Shown: positions 7,780 through 17,350 of the stretch, piece after piece
Layout: each line of letters opens with the position of its first letter
Numbering within the stretch: position 1 is the first letter of the stretch
Assembly (NCBI RefSeq): GCF_028736235.1
Contig: NZ_CP117884.1
Location: 2,356,001-2,420,000, forward strand
From: Lacticaseibacillus pabuli
Lineage (GTDB): Bacteria; Bacillota; Bacilli; Lactobacillales; Lactobacillaceae
Direction: 5' to 3'
DNA length: 64,000 nucleotides
Notes under the pieces: model-generated
Databases searched by the model: none
What the model saw: the letters and a program-made list of their open reading frames with translations, nothing else
What the model was told of the DNA's origin: nothing
Made by a program: the position numbers and the translations under genes

Positions 7780-8982
7780 TTACTTCAATTCGTGCAAGAA
7801 TGACTTGCCGTATTCACCCTGCTGCACGCCAAAGTTGTCGAGTACCGTGGCACCGAAGTCGCAGAATGGGCTGCGGATGCCGAGGTTTGCGCCACCCTGC
7901 AGTGATGGACTGTAGGCGAGTAGTGGCACGTATTCACGCGTGTGGTCCGTGCCCTTAAACGTTGGGTCATTCCCGTGATCAGACGTGATCATCAGCAAGT
8001 CGCTTGGCCGCATGATGCTGAGCAATTCGCCCAGCTGCTTATCAAACAGCTCGAGTGCTTCGGCATCGCCTTCTGGATTGCGGCGGTGACCATACATCGC
8101 GTCGAAATCCACGAGGTTGGTAAAGATGAAGCCGCGCCGGTCAGACTTCACTTGCGCGATTGTCTGGTTCATGCCGTCTTCGTTGCTGACGGTGTGGACG
8201 CCATCATCGAGGCCTTGGCCAGAGAAGATGTCATTAATCTTACCCACACCGTACGTGGCGATGCCGGCCTTCTGCAGGCGGTCCAAGTCAGTGGGACCAT
8301 CTGGCAACAGCGTGTAGTCGTGGCGGTCGCTGGTCCGAGTGAAGTGGTCCTTATCGATATAGGTGTATGGACGCGCGATGACACGGCCAACGTGGTATGG
8401 CGCCGTGCGCGTGAGGCTACGTGCGTATTCACAAATCTTGTAGAGTTCTTCAAGTGGAATAATGGCCAGGTTAGCCGCAATCTGGAGCACTGAGTCACCC
8501 GACGTGTAAATAATCAGGTCACCCGTCGCCAGCTGTTCATCCCCATAGTCGTGGATGACATCCGTGCCGGAATATGGCTTGTTGACGATGCACTTGCGAC
8601 CAGAGAAGGCGGTAATCTTGTCTAGCAACTCCTGCGGGAAGCCGTGTGGGAAGAAGCCGAGCGGTTCAAGAACCGGCAAGCCCATCATTTCCCAATGGCC
8701 ATCCATGGAGTCCTTACCAGCGGAGATCTCGGCCATTTTACCGAAAGCACCCGTTGGTTCGGCAACCGGCTTGAGGCTCAGCATGGGGTTATCCGCCCGA
8801 ATGTTGCCCAGACCCAGCTTCATCAGGTTTGGCAGCTGCCAGCCCGCACCCTTAAAGTCGTTGATGTGGCCGTATGTGTCCGCGCCTTCATCGCCGAACT
8901 TCGCGGCATCTGGCGCTTCGCCAATCCCAATCGAGTCCGTAACAATCCCAATAATCCGGTCAAACTGTGCTTCTTTAGTCAT
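7780..8982 (-). CDS. deoB: Phosphopentomutase DeoB
   Basis: 400-residue alkaline-phosphatase-superfamily enzyme that converts (deoxy)ribose-1-phosphate to the 5-phosphate. Metal-site blocks are visible: [13 protein letters not shown] near the N-terminus and [19 protein letters not shown] in the C-terminal third, plus DGHWEMMG. It overlaps the end of deoC by 8 nt, so the two are translationally coupled, and it links DeoD product to DeoC substrate. Confidence 0.95.
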   Translation of the reverse strand: MTKEAQFDRIIGIVTDSIGIGEAPDAAKFGDEGADTYGHINDFKGAGWQLPNLMKLGLGNIRADNPMLSLKPVAEPTGAFGKMAEISAGKDSMDGHWEMMGLPVLEPLGFFPHGFPQELLDKITAFSGRKCIVNKPYSGTDVIHDYGDEQLATGDLIIYTSGDSVLQIAANLAIIPLEELYKICEYARSLTRTAPYHVGRVIARPYTYIDKDHFTRTSDRHDYTLLPDGPTDLDRLQKAGIATYGVGKINDIFSGQGLDDGVHTVSNEDGMNQTIAQVKSDRRGFIFTNLVDFDAMYGHRRNPEGDAEALELFDKQLGELLSIMRPSDLLMITSDHGNDPTFKGTDHTREYVPLLAYSPSLQGGANLGIRSPFCDFGATVLDNFGVQQGEYGKSFLHELK

Positions 8983-9646
8983 TAGCAGCCTCCGCTTCCT
9001 TCATAATCGCCACCCCAGCGCTAGCGCCCAAACGATCTGCACCAGCAGCAATCAACGCCTTTGCATCCGCGTAGGTGTGAATCCCGCCAGCGGCCTTAAC
9101 CTGCAGACGGTCACCCACAGTCTTGCGCATCAGGGCGACATCGTGCACCGTTGCGCCGCCGCCAGCAAAGCCCGTGCTGGTCTTTACAAAATCAGCGCCG
9201 GCTTCCTCGCTCAACCGGCAAGCGAGAACCTTTTCTTCGTCCGTTAGTAAGACGCACTCAATAATCACCTTGAGCAACTTGCCTTGCGCGTGCACGGCCT
9301 CGGCGACCGCAGCAATGTCTTCGCGCACAAAGTCCTCATTGCGCGACTTGAGCGCACCGATATTAATCACCATGTCGCACTCATCCGCACCATCCGCAAT
9401 CGACGCCTTCGCCTCTGCGACCTTGATCTCAGTCGTATTGGCACCGAGAGGAAAACCAATCACCGTGCACACGTTCACGTCACTGTCAGCCAGTGCCGTC
9501 GCCGCGTCCTTCACCCAATACGGATTGATACATACAGAGGCAAAGTCATACTGCTTGGCCTCCTTAAAGATTTGCTGAATCTGCACCTCGCTCGCATCTT
9601 GCTTAAGCAGGGTGTGATCAATATATTTTGCTAGTGGTTTCGTCAT
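8975..9646 (-). CDS. deoC: Deoxyribose-phosphate aldolase DeoC
   Basis: 223-residue class I aldolase cleaving 2-deoxyribose-5-phosphate to glyceraldehyde-3-phosphate and acetaldehyde. The Schiff-base lysine is K155 in FVKTSTGF; the preceding LLKVIIE and the KAAGGI strand complete the TIM-barrel active site. First gene of the operon; GGAGAACG precedes ATG. Upstream are a cre box and an inverted repeat, so carbon catabolite repression and a nucleoside-responsive repressor are likely inputs. Confidence 0.95.
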   Translation of the reverse strand: MTKPLAKYIDHTLLKQDASEVQIQQIFKEAKQYDFASVCINPYWVKDAATALADSDVNVCTVIGFPLGANTTEIKVAEAKASIADGADECDMVINIGALKSRNEDFVREDIAAVAEAVHAQGKLLKVIIECVLLTDEEKVLACRLSEEAGADFVKTSTGFAGGGATVHDVALMRKTVGDRLQVKAAGGIHTYADAKALIAAGADRLGASAGVAIMKEAEAAND

Positions 9647-9680
9647 CGCAATCGTTCTCCTCTCCGCGGTACATCAGTTT

Positions 9681-9694
9681 TGGTAACACTTTCA
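9681..9694 (-). promoter_or_regulatory. cre (CcpA site) of the deo operon
   Basis: Minus strand TGAAAGTGTTACCA matches the TGNAANCGNTNNCA consensus with one mismatch (T for C at position 7). It lies 35 nt upstream of deoC, just after a TATTAT -10-like hexamer, a position suited to repression. Confidence 0.6.
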
Positions 9695-9708
9695 TAATAC
9701 CACGGTGG

Positions 9709-9734
9709 TCAGCGTGAATCAGTAGGTTCACTGA
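9709..9734. promoter_or_regulatory. Inverted repeat upstream of deoC
   Basis: TCAGCGTGAA and TTCACTGA are inverted around an 8-nt spacer, overlapping the expected -35 region of the deo promoter. Candidate operator for a DeoR-type repressor; the regulator is not in the window. Confidence 0.4.
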
Positions 9735-9837
9735 CTTTACACTGGGAAAATGAGGGGCGTTGTGTCCTCGATATCATCCGCACACAATCCCTAGTAGACG
9801 CTGACCAAACTAAGAACACACCAATTCAGAAAAACCG

Positions 9838-9865
9838 TTGACTTTTCGTAGGATGCGCGTAGAAT
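9838..9865 (+). promoter_or_regulatory. Promoter of marR-rhodanese
   Basis: TTGACT (9838-9843), 16-nt spacer, TAGAAT (9860-9865); start expected near 9873, immediately before the palindromic operator. Confidence 0.8.
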
Positions 9866-9874
9866 ACATTTTAG

Positions 9875-9886
9875 TTAGCCGGCTAA
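9875..9886. promoter_or_regulatory. MarR-type operator palindrome
   Basis: Perfect 12-bp palindrome TTAGCCGGCTAA just downstream of the -10 box and 24 nt before the marR start. The position and TTAG/CTAA arms fit autorepression by the MarR protein encoded next. Confidence 0.65.
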
Positions 9887-9910
9887 TCAAATTTTACGGA
9901 GGTGTGTTGT

Positions 9911-10420
9911 TTGCCCAACTTCAACTTTAAGGATCGTCCAGATGACGCGCGCTTAAGAATCACGCAGGCGCAGTACCCGGATACCAACATCACGACGGTG
10001 CAGACGTTCTTGAGCCTGCAATACGCCTACCGCACCATACAAAGTCAATATGAAGCTGCTCTGAGTGAGTTTGACTTATCAGAGTCCCGCTTTATCCTAC
10101 TCATGTTTCTCTACCGCGCCGAGGACGGCCTCACCGTCTCCGACTTGGCCCAAAAACTGGGCGTGACCAAAGCCACCACCAGCAAGTTGCTGCGCGCGAT
10201 GACCACCGCCGAGCTGGTCGAAAAGCGGCCAGATGCGCAGGATAAACGCGCAGTCAAAATTCACCTGACCGTGGCGGGTACCAAGCGGTTAACGGCCTTC
10301 TTACCCGTTAACTTCCAAACGGTGAACCGCCTGTTGGGTAACCTCTCCGAATCGGAGCAGCAAGAACTCGAACAACTTCTAAATAAAATGATTGCGCCGG
10401 CATCCGGCGAGAAAGACTGA
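9911..10420 (+). CDS. MarR-family transcriptional regulator
   Basis: 169-residue winged-helix regulator. The wHTH is evident in LTVSDLAQKLGVTKATTSKLLRAM followed by the wing VEKRPDAQDKRAVKIHLT; flanking helices provide dimerisation. Start is the TTG at 9911: GGAGG is 8 nt upstream, whereas the open frame's GTG at 9902 overlaps that site. Residues 1-40 extend beyond a minimal MarR. It is 12 nt from the rhodanese gene and probably represses both through the TTAGCCGGCTAA site. Ligand unknown. Confidence 0.85.
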   Translation: MPNFNFKDRPDDARLRITQAQYPDTNITTVQTFLSLQYAYRTIQSQYEAALSEFDLSESRFILLMFLYRAEDGLTVSDLAQKLGVTKATTSKLLRAMTTAELVEKRPDAQDKRAVKIHLTVAGTKRLTAFLPVNFQTVNRLLGNLSESEQQELEQLLNKMIAPASGEKD

Positions 10421-10432
10421 GGTCGTATTCCC

Positions 10433-10798
10433 ATGGAAACTGCAAAAATTGAATTACTCAAGACTTACTTGAGCCTGTACATTAGCCACTTTGACGTCTT
10501 GGCCGACATGAAGAACGGCGGTAACAAGTACGTCGTCCTCGACGTCCGCAACGCCCCTGCGCCCGTTAAAGAGGTCCAGATTAAGGGCGCCAAGCCACTC
10601 GCAGCAAAGGACCTTGCCAATCATCTGAACGAGCTCGACAAGTCCAAGACTTATGTTGTCTACGACTGGACTGGCGGCACAACACTTGGCAAAACCGCGC
10701 TGCTCATTCTGCTGAGCCACGAGTTCAAGGCCTTCGAACTCGCCGGTGCACTCGAAGGCTGGCGCGGCATGAACCTGCCCGTTGAACCAGCTAAATAG
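10433..10798 (+). CDS. Rhodanese-like protein without the catalytic cysteine
   Basis: 121 residues with the rhodanese fold pattern: YVVLDVRNAP, then VVYDWTGGTTLGKTALLIL and LAGALEGWRGMNLPVEP. In active sulfurtransferases the loop after the VVY strand begins with Cys; here DWTGGT replaces it, so no persulfide can form on the canonical residue. It may be a sensor or scaffold. Cotranscribed with marR, it may be the regulator's partner or target. A bidirectional terminator follows. Confidence 0.8.
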   Translation: METAKIELLKTYLSLYISHFDVLADMKNGGNKYVVLDVRNAPAPVKEVQIKGAKPLAAKDLANHLNELDKSKTYVVYDWTGGTTLGKTALLILLSHEFKAFELAGALEGWRGMNLPVEPAK

Positions 10799-10803
10799 CA
10801 TCA

Positions 10804-10846
10804 AAAAAATAAGCGACCTGCCAAAATTGACAGGTCGCTTATTTGT
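10804..10846. terminator. Bidirectional terminator between convergent genes
   Basis: AAATAAGCGACCTG / CAGGTCGCTTATTT stem with T/A runs on both sides. Confidence 0.9.
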
Positions 10847-10859
10847 GTCTAGGTCAAAC

Positions 10860-11153
10860 CTAATAGCTGATGGTAAACAACATCTCATCTTCGCCAAGAT
10901 CGTTATCCCCGACACGAATATCAAAGTTCGGGAGTAGCTGGGCACGTAACTCGGTTTGCACCTGCGCCACGGCGCGTTGAATTGCCATCATGTTCGCGTT
11001 GGTCGGATGAAAGTGCAACTTTGCGTAAAACTCACTACGCGCCATCACAATTTCCCGCTCCGCATCATCCGTCCACATGATGAGCCCCACGACCTGTTGG
11101 GCCCGTGGTGTCAGTGTGGCAATCGTCGCAAAATCCTGCGCCGTAAACAACAT
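10860..11153 (-). CDS. Hypothetical protein, 97 residues
   Basis: Soluble, mixed alpha/beta-looking small protein (MLFTAQDFATIATLTPRAQQ...); no recognised domain or signal peptide. It starts 3 nt after the DUF805 gene and so is its operon partner. The C-terminal half (MMAIQRAVAQVQTELRAQL) looks amphipathic. Function unknown. Confidence 0.65.
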   Translation of the reverse strand: MLFTAQDFATIATLTPRAQQVVGLIMWTDDAEREIVMARSEFYAKLHFHPTNANMMAIQRAVAQVQTELRAQLLPNFDIRVGDNDLGEDEMLFTISY

Positions 11154-11156
11154 GGT

Positions 11157-11636
11157 TTATGCCTCCTCAGGCTTGGACTTCAGTGCACAGATAACCAGGT
11201 GCACAATGCCTAACACCCCACCAATCATGACGAGGGTGTTGCTCATACTACCGTTAATAAATTGATCGCTAGCGGACAAAATATTTGCCAATAGCATCGT
11301 CACCAGTAACCACCAGGGACTGATGCCGGCATCACGGTAGCGCCGCGCCGCCAATGCAATGGATGGTACGAGTACCGCCAGGCCAACAATAAACACCACC
11401 ACGATGACCCCTAACAGGGCGCCAAACACACTACCTGGAATGTGGCTGGGATTGAATGCAAACCCAACTGTGGCGAGAACACCGATCACAGCCACAATTG
11501 CGACGACCCCGACGATCAGGTTCCACAAGAACATCCACCAATACTCGCTGCGCTTACTCCGCCCCGTGAAATTCGCGTAGTTCTTGAAAAACAACTGCAG
11601 TGCACGAAACATACCAACCCGTTGATTTTCGTTCAT
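11157..11636 (-). CDS. DUF805 membrane protein
   Basis: 159 residues with the DUF805 signature: FFKNYANFTGRSKRSEYWWMFLWN before helix 1, four hydrophobic helices and RRYRDAGISPWW between helices 3 and 4. The family is widespread in bacterial membranes without a known activity. AGGAGGAGATTACA precedes the ATG. Operon with the 97-residue gene. Confidence 0.85.
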   Translation of the reverse strand: MNENQRVGMFRALQLFFKNYANFTGRSKRSEYWWMFLWNLIVGVVAIVAVIGVLATVGFAFNPSHIPGSVFGALLGVIVVVFIVGLAVLVPSIALAARRYRDAGISPWWLLVTMLLANILSASDQFINGSMSNTLVMIGGVLGIVHLVICALKSKPEEA

Positions 11637-11699
11637 TGTAATCTCCTCCTATTCACTTGTCAGAAACTGGTGCCACCCCGAGCACCAAACCCTGTGCTT

Positions 11700-11804
11700 T
11701 TAGAACTTGCGCTTGGTCGGCCGACTGCGGTGTGCAGACACCGGCGCGTCAATGCCTAAAATCACAATCAATGCAACAGCTGCAAACACAACTAATACAC
11801 CCAT
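11700..11804 (-). CDS. Very small membrane protein, 34 residues
   Basis: Frame MGVLVVFAAVALIVILGID... ending RSRPTKRKF: one transmembrane helix and a basic tail. GGGGGA stands 8 nt before the ATG. It lies alone between the DUF805 operon and the GT-C gene. Short length limits certainty; the clear SD site and helix-plus-basic-tail design support it. Confidence 0.5.
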   Translation of the reverse strand: MGVLVVFAAVALIVILGIDAPVSAHRSRPTKRKF

Positions 11805-11844
11805 GCTAGTATCCCCCGATACTTTTATACTGAAATTTTAAACC

Positions 11845-13437
11845 CTAGGCTACCCGTTTTCCTCGGTCTAAAGATTGATTCAAAATATAACGTTTGTTTT
11901 CCCCGGACACCCTGCGGTAACGCAGTGCGCGAACCAATGCGGTAACACCAACCGCGGCGACAATGATCACAATTGGCGTGATGAAAAAGCGGTAACGCAA
12001 CTGAATCTCAATCAATAAGTGGACGCACACGTAAGCGAACCACATGATAATGAAGACGACGCCAAGATCACTGGCCAGGAGCGGTTTGCCCCACGGTTTC
12101 AGTAACACCACGAGGCCTAACGCGAAGCAGACGAAGATCGTAATCCACTGCATGCCTTGCAAGCCCTTATACAGCCATTGCTTCTTACGCCAAGTCTGGT
12201 CATTGTAGTGTGCCGTCGGATTGTTAATCGTCCAGTGGGCCGCATCATCGGATGCCCCCCAGAAGTACTGGAACTTGGTGACGAACAGGTCCAAAACGAC
12301 CTTCTTGTCCTTGGTTTCGTCCTTAATCATCTGGCGCTCAACCTTGTTCCGCTTTTCGCCCAGTGGCAGGACACTGACCTTGCGCCCCAGTTCACCTGAG
12401 AACTGGCCGTCACTAGCAGAATTCAAGCCCGTGACGAGTTTCCACAGCGGATTGCGGTTCACGAGGCGGTACGGACTCCAGCCGCGGCTAGTGATGACGG
12501 TGTTGGTCGTCGCCATCGTCGCACCATACATGCTGCATACCACGAGGAGGAAGGCGAACGCGTGTCCCACTTTGCGCCAATTACGGTGCTGGAACAGCAG
12601 ACGGTAAAAGACATAGAATACGCCGACCGCCAGCAAAATGAGCAAACCCAGTGGCCGCATCGCATTCCCGAAAGCAAAGAACACCCCCGCCAATGCGGCA
12701 CGCCAATACGCAATGACGTAATCACGCCACCCCTTGAGTTTGCCAGAAACGCTATCGTCCAGGATACGCTGGCCACGCAGCAACAGCCAGAATGCCAGCA
12801 GATAGCTTAAGGTCGCAACGGTTTGGTTCGTTAGCGCACTCGACATCATGACGGCTGGCATGTAGGTGGCATAGATAAAAGCCGCAACCAGGCCAGTGCG
12901 GGGCCGCGTCAACGCACTGCCAATCAGGTAAGTCACTCCGACACTCGCGGTGCTCATGATGAGGTTAACCACTTGGATGGGGAACAAATTGGACGTGTGC
13001 AACAGTCGCATCACGGCCGCCTGGAAAATCACGAAGCCGTTCTGATACGGCCAGGTATTGAAGTAATTTTGCATCCACACGGGCAGCGCACCTGGCGTGG
13101 TAAACGGATTGGTCCCCTTGTACATCGTGTATGACGCGGTGAATAAGGAAAAGAAGTCCGAGGTCGGATAGCTACGCGCCTGCAGCAACCACGCCCAGCG
13201 CAACCCAAACGCTAGGGCAATGATCAATGCGAGCAGTAGCCAACGCAGCCAGTGCTTTTTCAGTGGAATAAACAGCAGCACCGCCATTCCCGCAAGAAAG
13301 GCGATGAAGAGCATGACGCTGGTTCCCGTCATCTTCAGTTTGCTCGTGCTCACGACACTGACTGCAATAATAAATACTGTCAGATAAAGGCCGAGGACGA
13401 GCAAGAACCAGTTCGTCAGTTTTTGTAGTCGTTTCAT
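11845..13437 (-). CDS. Multi-pass GT-C glycosyltransferase (GT39/PMT-like)
   Basis: 530-residue membrane protein with about eleven helices, including an early cluster (residues 8-80) and a C-terminal group. The first large outer loop contains YPTSDFFSLF, resembling the acidic catalytic loop of dolichyl/undecaprenyl-phosphate-sugar dependent GT-C enzymes, and two later loops are long and polar. It may transfer a lipid-linked sugar to a wall polymer or surface protein outside the membrane. ATG 13437 has GGAG 6 nt upstream; an earlier in-frame start lacks one. Acceptor unknown. Confidence 0.7.
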   Translation of the reverse strand: MKRLQKLTNWFLLVLGLYLTVFIIAVSVVSTSKLKMTGTSVMLFIAFLAGMAVLLFIPLKKHWLRWLLLALIIALAFGLRWAWLLQARSYPTSDFFSLFTASYTMYKGTNPFTTPGALPVWMQNYFNTWPYQNGFVIFQAAVMRLLHTSNLFPIQVVNLIMSTASVGVTYLIGSALTRPRTGLVAAFIYATYMPAVMMSSALTNQTVATLSYLLAFWLLLRGQRILDDSVSGKLKGWRDYVIAYWRAALAGVFFAFGNAMRPLGLLILLAVGVFYVFYRLLFQHRNWRKVGHAFAFLLVVCSMYGATMATTNTVITSRGWSPYRLVNRNPLWKLVTGLNSASDGQFSGELGRKVSVLPLGEKRNKVERQMIKDETKDKKVVLDLFVTKFQYFWGASDDAAHWTINNPTAHYNDQTWRKKQWLYKGLQGMQWITIFVCFALGLVVLLKPWGKPLLASDLGVVFIIMWFAYVCVHLLIEIQLRYRFFITPIVIIVAAVGVTALVRALRYRRVSGENKRYILNQSLDRGKRVA

Positions 13438-13586
13438 CTTAATCTCCAAAACTTGTGTCAGCAGTTTTGTGTGCTTGCACACTCTTGGACATTGTAAGCT
13501 TGCTGTGGGGCTATCGCAACATTGCTGTCACGTGAGCAAATGTGCCTAAACGATAGTTAACACGCATCCCCACCTGTTGCACATAC

Positions 13587-13616
13587 AAAAAGAACCGCAG
13601 CGGGGGCTGCGGTTCA
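13587..13616 (-). terminator. Terminator of the mleSP operon
   Basis: GAACCGCAGC / GCTGCGGTTC stem followed by TTTTTG on the minus strand, 12 nt after the mleP stop. Confidence 0.9.
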
Positions 13617-13627
13617 GAAAATTATGC

Positions 13628-14608
13628 TTACATGCCAGAAACAAGCATCATGATAATCGGCACAACGACGGCAAAGAGCACGGTCGAAGTGGTGACAACG
13701 TTAGTGGCGTACTTCACGTCACCATGTGCTTGGTCAGCCAGAATAGGCAGTACGGCCAGACCAGGTGCAGAAGCCTGCACAATCAATGTCTTGGCTTCCA
13801 GACCAGGCATGCCGAAGCCCATGTGCGCGCCAATCATAATCAGCATCACGATGAGGGCTGGGGCAACCACGAACCGGCCAATCAAGGCAAAGATGGTGTC
13901 GCGGTCAAAGTTGATGGAGCCTAGGCCAGCCTTGGCAAGCACAATCCCAATGTAGATGAGGGACAGTGGCGTTACCAGGCTACCGACATAGGTCAAGGTG
14001 TTCACGGCGAAACTAAGCTGTGGCACGTTGACGAATGGAATCCGGAGCAACAGGAAAACTAAGGCAACAAGGAACCCAAGCAGTGGTGGTGGGAGCAGTT
14101 TCTTCCAGTTGAAGTTGCTTGAGCCCTCACCCTTGACCTTGGTTGGGTCATCGTTCGCCATCAGGAAGGCCCCCAGTGTCCAGGTCGAAACCGTGTTGAC
14201 CACGTAGTAAACCAGGAAGTAGGCCATGGCCTTATCACCAAACAGTGCCAAGTTCAAAGGTAAACCGATGAAGATGGTGTTGGCGTTGACGAACATGTTA
14301 ATGAAAGTCCCGCGACGACCGGGGCGCACATTCAGGACCTTTACCATGATAAAGGCGATGATGTAGCCCAGGATGACGCCCCCGAACCCGTAAACCAGGC
14401 CGCTGGACAGGCTAATGAGCTTGCTCAGGGTCAGGCGCTGCAGGACGGAGATAAAGATGGAGGCAGGCAGAGCCACCTTCATGAGCAGGTTAGAGATGGT
14501 GCCGCCGAACTTGTCGTCGAACCAACCCTTACGCTGCAAGACGTAACCGAGCGCAATGATCAAAACGATGGTCAGAATGCTCTGGATTGAAGTTGATAAT
14601 GCAGTCAA
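13628..14608 (-). CDS. mleP: Malate permease MleP (AEC family)
   Basis: 326-residue auxin-efflux-carrier family transporter with about ten helices in two halves. In lactic acid bacteria this family imports malate or exchanges it for lactate. It follows mleS by 24 nt and shares its promoter and terminator. The start is TTG at 14608, with GGAGG 9 nt upstream. The assignment to malate rests on the mleS/mleR neighbourhood. Confidence 0.85.
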   Translation of the reverse strand: MTALSTSIQSILTIVLIIALGYVLQRKGWFDDKFGGTISNLLMKVALPASIFISVLQRLTLSKLISLSSGLVYGFGGVILGYIIAFIMVKVLNVRPGRRGTFINMFVNANTIFIGLPLNLALFGDKAMAYFLVYYVVNTVSTWTLGAFLMANDDPTKVKGEGSSNFNWKKLLPPPLLGFLVALVFLLLRIPFVNVPQLSFAVNTLTYVGSLVTPLSLIYIGIVLAKAGLGSINFDRDTIFALIGRFVVAPALIVMLIMIGAHMGFGMPGLEAKTLIVQASAPGLAVLPILADQAHGDVKYATNVVTTSTVLFAVVVPIIMMLVSGM

Positions 14609-14632
14609 TGTAACGCTCCTCCTATTTAACGG

Positions 14633-16291
14633 TTAACGGTCGACATCCAGGCTCTTGATGTCCTTGTATTCAGGCACCCACTTCATGTTGGCAACGGCTG
14701 CCTTCACGTCCTTGATGTCATCCTTGGTCTGGCCTTCCTTAACCGCTTCGTTCGCAACGGCGTTGGCAACGGTCTGACTGAAGACATCGAGCTTGGTAAC
14801 AGGTGGCAATACCGCAGCGCCATCCTGATCTGGGTCAACGATGCCACCCAGTGAATGTGCGGCGGCTGAAATCATGCCGTCCGTGAGCAACTTCGCGGTT
14901 GCCGCAATCGTCCCAAGGCCAAGACCTGGGTAGACAAGCGCGTTGTTCGCCTGACCAATTTCGTAGGTCACACCCTTGTATGCAACAGGTGCGGCAGGAA
15001 TCCCGGTGGCAACCAGTGCGCGGCCATCCGTCCACTTGATCAAGTCCTCAGCCTTTGCTTCAGCGAGCTTGGTTGGGTTGGACAATGGGAAGATGATTGG
15101 GCGGCTGGTGTGCTGTGCCATCTCGGACACAACGCTCTCGGTGAAGCTACCTGGCTGGGTCGAGGTCCCGACCAAAATTGTTGGGTGCACGGCCTTAACC
15201 GCTGCTTCCAGCGTGGTCAGTGAATCGGCGTTGGCAAATTCACTACGCTTGCGGGCAAATGGCTTCTGTTCTGGGGTCAGCGTTGGGTCATCATCAAAGA
15301 GCAACCCCTGCTTGTCGACCATGTAGAAGTGCTTGCGGGCTTCGTCCTCGCTGAGTCCCTGCTGGAGGAATTCATCGTAGATCCGCTTGGTAATCCCAGC
15401 ACCGGCAGTCCCGGCACCAAAGCTCATGTAGATCTGGTCGGTCATCTTCTGCTGCGAAATGTTGAGCGCACCCAGAATCCCGGCGAGCACGATAATCCCA
15501 GTCCCCTGGATATCATCGTTAAAGGTCGTGAGCTGACCCTGGTACTTGTTCAGAATGTTGGCGGCATTGCTACGACCAAAGTCTTCAAAGTGCAGGTACA
15601 GCTTAGGGAAGAGCTTGCGGGCAGCGGCAACGAACTTGTCAACGAAGGCGTAGTAGTCATCGCCGTAGACACGCTTCTTGCGCAGGCCAAGATAAAGGTC
15701 ATCGCTGAGGAGTGATTCGTTGTTGGTCCCCGCATCAAGGACAACTGGCAGAACAGAGGCTGGGTCGATGCCGGCAGCGGCGGTGTAAACCATCAGCTTA
15801 CCAACGGAGATATCAACACCCTGTGTACCCCAGTCGCCAATCCCGAGAATTCCTTCACCGTCAGTCACAACAACGAGGCGAATGTCGCGGCCATCTGCAC
15901 CGTGCTTGAGGGCGGATTCGATATCGTCCTGGTTGTCGATGTTCAGGTAAACGGCGTTCTGAGGTTCCACGAAGAGTGCGGAGTAGTTTTCAATCGTGTC
16001 GGCAATCGTTGGGTCGTACACGATTGGCATGAATTCGGCAATGTGTTCAGAGAACAACTTGTAGAAAAGCACACGGTTGTGGTTGAAAATATCCATGAGG
16101 AAGATCCGCTTCTGCAAATCGCTACCCTTAGTGTTCAGCTGTGCGTAGGCCTGCTTCACTTGCTGGTCGAGCGTCTGAACTGCTGGTGGCAAAATGCCGG
16201 CGAGACCGAACTGCTGACGTTCCGCATCGGTAAAGGCAGTGCCTTTGTTCAAGAATGGGTCGTTCAGAATCTGTTCTGGTGTATAACGCAT
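14633..16291 (-). CDS. mleS: Malolactic enzyme MleS
   Basis: 552 residues, homologous throughout to NAD-dependent malic enzymes and particularly to LAB malolactic enzymes ([13 protein letters not shown] at the start; [41 protein letters not shown]-like [13 protein letters not shown]). It converts L-malate to L-lactate and CO2 using tightly bound NAD and Mn, consuming a proton and raising pH. It is first gene of mleS-mleP and divergent from mleR. An NAD-malic enzyme giving pyruvate is the alternative, but the LysR-permease context favours MleS. Confidence 0.9.
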   Translation of the reverse strand: MRYTPEQILNDPFLNKGTAFTDAERQQFGLAGILPPAVQTLDQQVKQAYAQLNTKGSDLQKRIFLMDIFNHNRVLFYKLFSEHIAEFMPIVYDPTIADTIENYSALFVEPQNAVYLNIDNQDDIESALKHGADGRDIRLVVVTDGEGILGIGDWGTQGVDISVGKLMVYTAAAGIDPASVLPVVLDAGTNNESLLSDDLYLGLRKKRVYGDDYYAFVDKFVAAARKLFPKLYLHFEDFGRSNAANILNKYQGQLTTFNDDIQGTGIIVLAGILGALNISQQKMTDQIYMSFGAGTAGAGITKRIYDEFLQQGLSEDEARKHFYMVDKQGLLFDDDPTLTPEQKPFARKRSEFANADSLTTLEAAVKAVHPTILVGTSTQPGSFTESVVSEMAQHTSRPIIFPLSNPTKLAEAKAEDLIKWTDGRALVATGIPAAPVAYKGVTYEIGQANNALVYPGLGLGTIAATAKLLTDGMISAAAHSLGGIVDPDQDGAAVLPPVTKLDVFSQTVANAVANEAVKEGQTKDDIKDVKAAVANMKWVPEYKDIKSLDVDR

Positions 16292-16357
16292 ATTTTTATT
16301 TCCCCCTGAAAATTTGATTTGTTTTGATTACGAGGACCACTGTAACAGGGCGGAAAA

Positions 16358-16386
16358 ATTATAGTCAAACAGCCAATAAGTGATAA
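16358..16386 (-). promoter_or_regulatory. Promoter of mleSP
   Basis: Minus strand TTATCA (16381-16386), 17-nt spacer, perfect TATAAT (16358-16363). The AT-rich TGATAAAATATCTTA around the -35 is a plausible LysR (T-N11-A) contact shared with the divergent mleR promoter. Confidence 0.7.
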
Positions 16387-16429
16387 AATATCTTAATATG
16401 AAGCTAGAAAGACTGGAGGTAAGGCATTC

Positions 16430-17308
16430 TTGAACACCCGTGATTTAGACTATTTCGCCAAGCTCGTCGAAATTAAAAATTTTTCTGCCGTGGCGGATTA
16501 TTTTCACGTCACCCAGCCGACCGTCTCGCTGGCTGTCAAACGACTGGAAACGAACTACGGCATCCAGCTCGTCGTCCGCGACCAGAGTCACAACACCCTG
16601 ACTGTCACCCCGGCCGGTGAGCAGCTGGCTATCCACGCCCGCGTCATCCTGAGCGAACTGCAACAGGCCAGCCAGGAGCTCAGCGCGATGCAGGCGCCTA
16701 CCATCACGCTGGGACTGCCCCCGATGATTGGCAACTACTATTTCCCTCAGCTCATCCCCCGGCTCATGACCGAGAACATCATGCAGCACCTCGCGACCGT
16801 CGAGGCTGGCTCCAGCGCCTTGCTCGACAGACTGCGCAATGGTGAACTGGACATGGCGTTGCTGGGTAGCGCCGGCCGTCTGAACGAGCCGGATCTGGAA
16901 AGCGATGAGATTGGCAGCACCCCGTTTTGCCTTATTGCCAGCAAACAGCGCCATCTCAGCAGCACCGGTGAAGTGTCCTTCGCTGATCTGGCAAGCGTCC
17001 CCTTCGTCACACTCACTGAGGGCTACGTGCACGACCAAGTCTTCAACAAGGTCAGTGCCGCGGCTGGCTTCCACCCCCAGATTGCATTCCGGACCGGCGA
17101 CGTCAGCCTACTCAAAAAAATGGTCCGTCAAAACGTCGGCGTGGCCATGCTGGCGGAATTGGCGGTGCAACCAGATGATGATTTCCAAGTGTTCCACCTC
17201 ACCGACGTGGACTTACCCCGTTTTTCGATTGCCGTTGCCTATCGTAAACAACAGCTCCTCAGCCCGATGATGCAACAACTGAAGGCGGAACTGATGAAGG
17301 GCAAATAA
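16430..17308 (+). CDS. mleR: LysR-family activator MleR
   Basis: 292 residues: N-terminal wHTH (DLDYFAKLVEIKNFSAVADYFHVTQPTVSLAVKRLE) and a two-lobed ligand-binding domain from about residue 88. The start is TTG with GGAGG 10 nt upstream. Divergent from mleS with a 138-nt shared control region, the usual design for a LysR protein activating its neighbour in response to malate. Confidence 0.88.
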   Translation: MNTRDLDYFAKLVEIKNFSAVADYFHVTQPTVSLAVKRLETNYGIQLVVRDQSHNTLTVTPAGEQLAIHARVILSELQQASQELSAMQAPTITLGLPPMIGNYYFPQLIPRLMTENIMQHLATVEAGSSALLDRLRNGELDMALLGSAGRLNEPDLESDEIGSTPFCLIASKQRHLSSTGEVSFADLASVPFVTLTEGYVHDQVFNKVSAAAGFHPQIAFRTGDVSLLKKMVRQNVGVAMLAELAVQPDDDFQVFHLTDVDLPRFSIAVAYRKQQLLSPMMQQLKAELMKGK

Positions 17309-17350
17309 CCAAGTATTTCGATTAAATTCAGCAGTAATCACCAAAAGGGC

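Noticed and set aside
13577..13955. Plus-strand frames antisense to mleP
   Set aside because: Mirror frames of the permease, without start signals.
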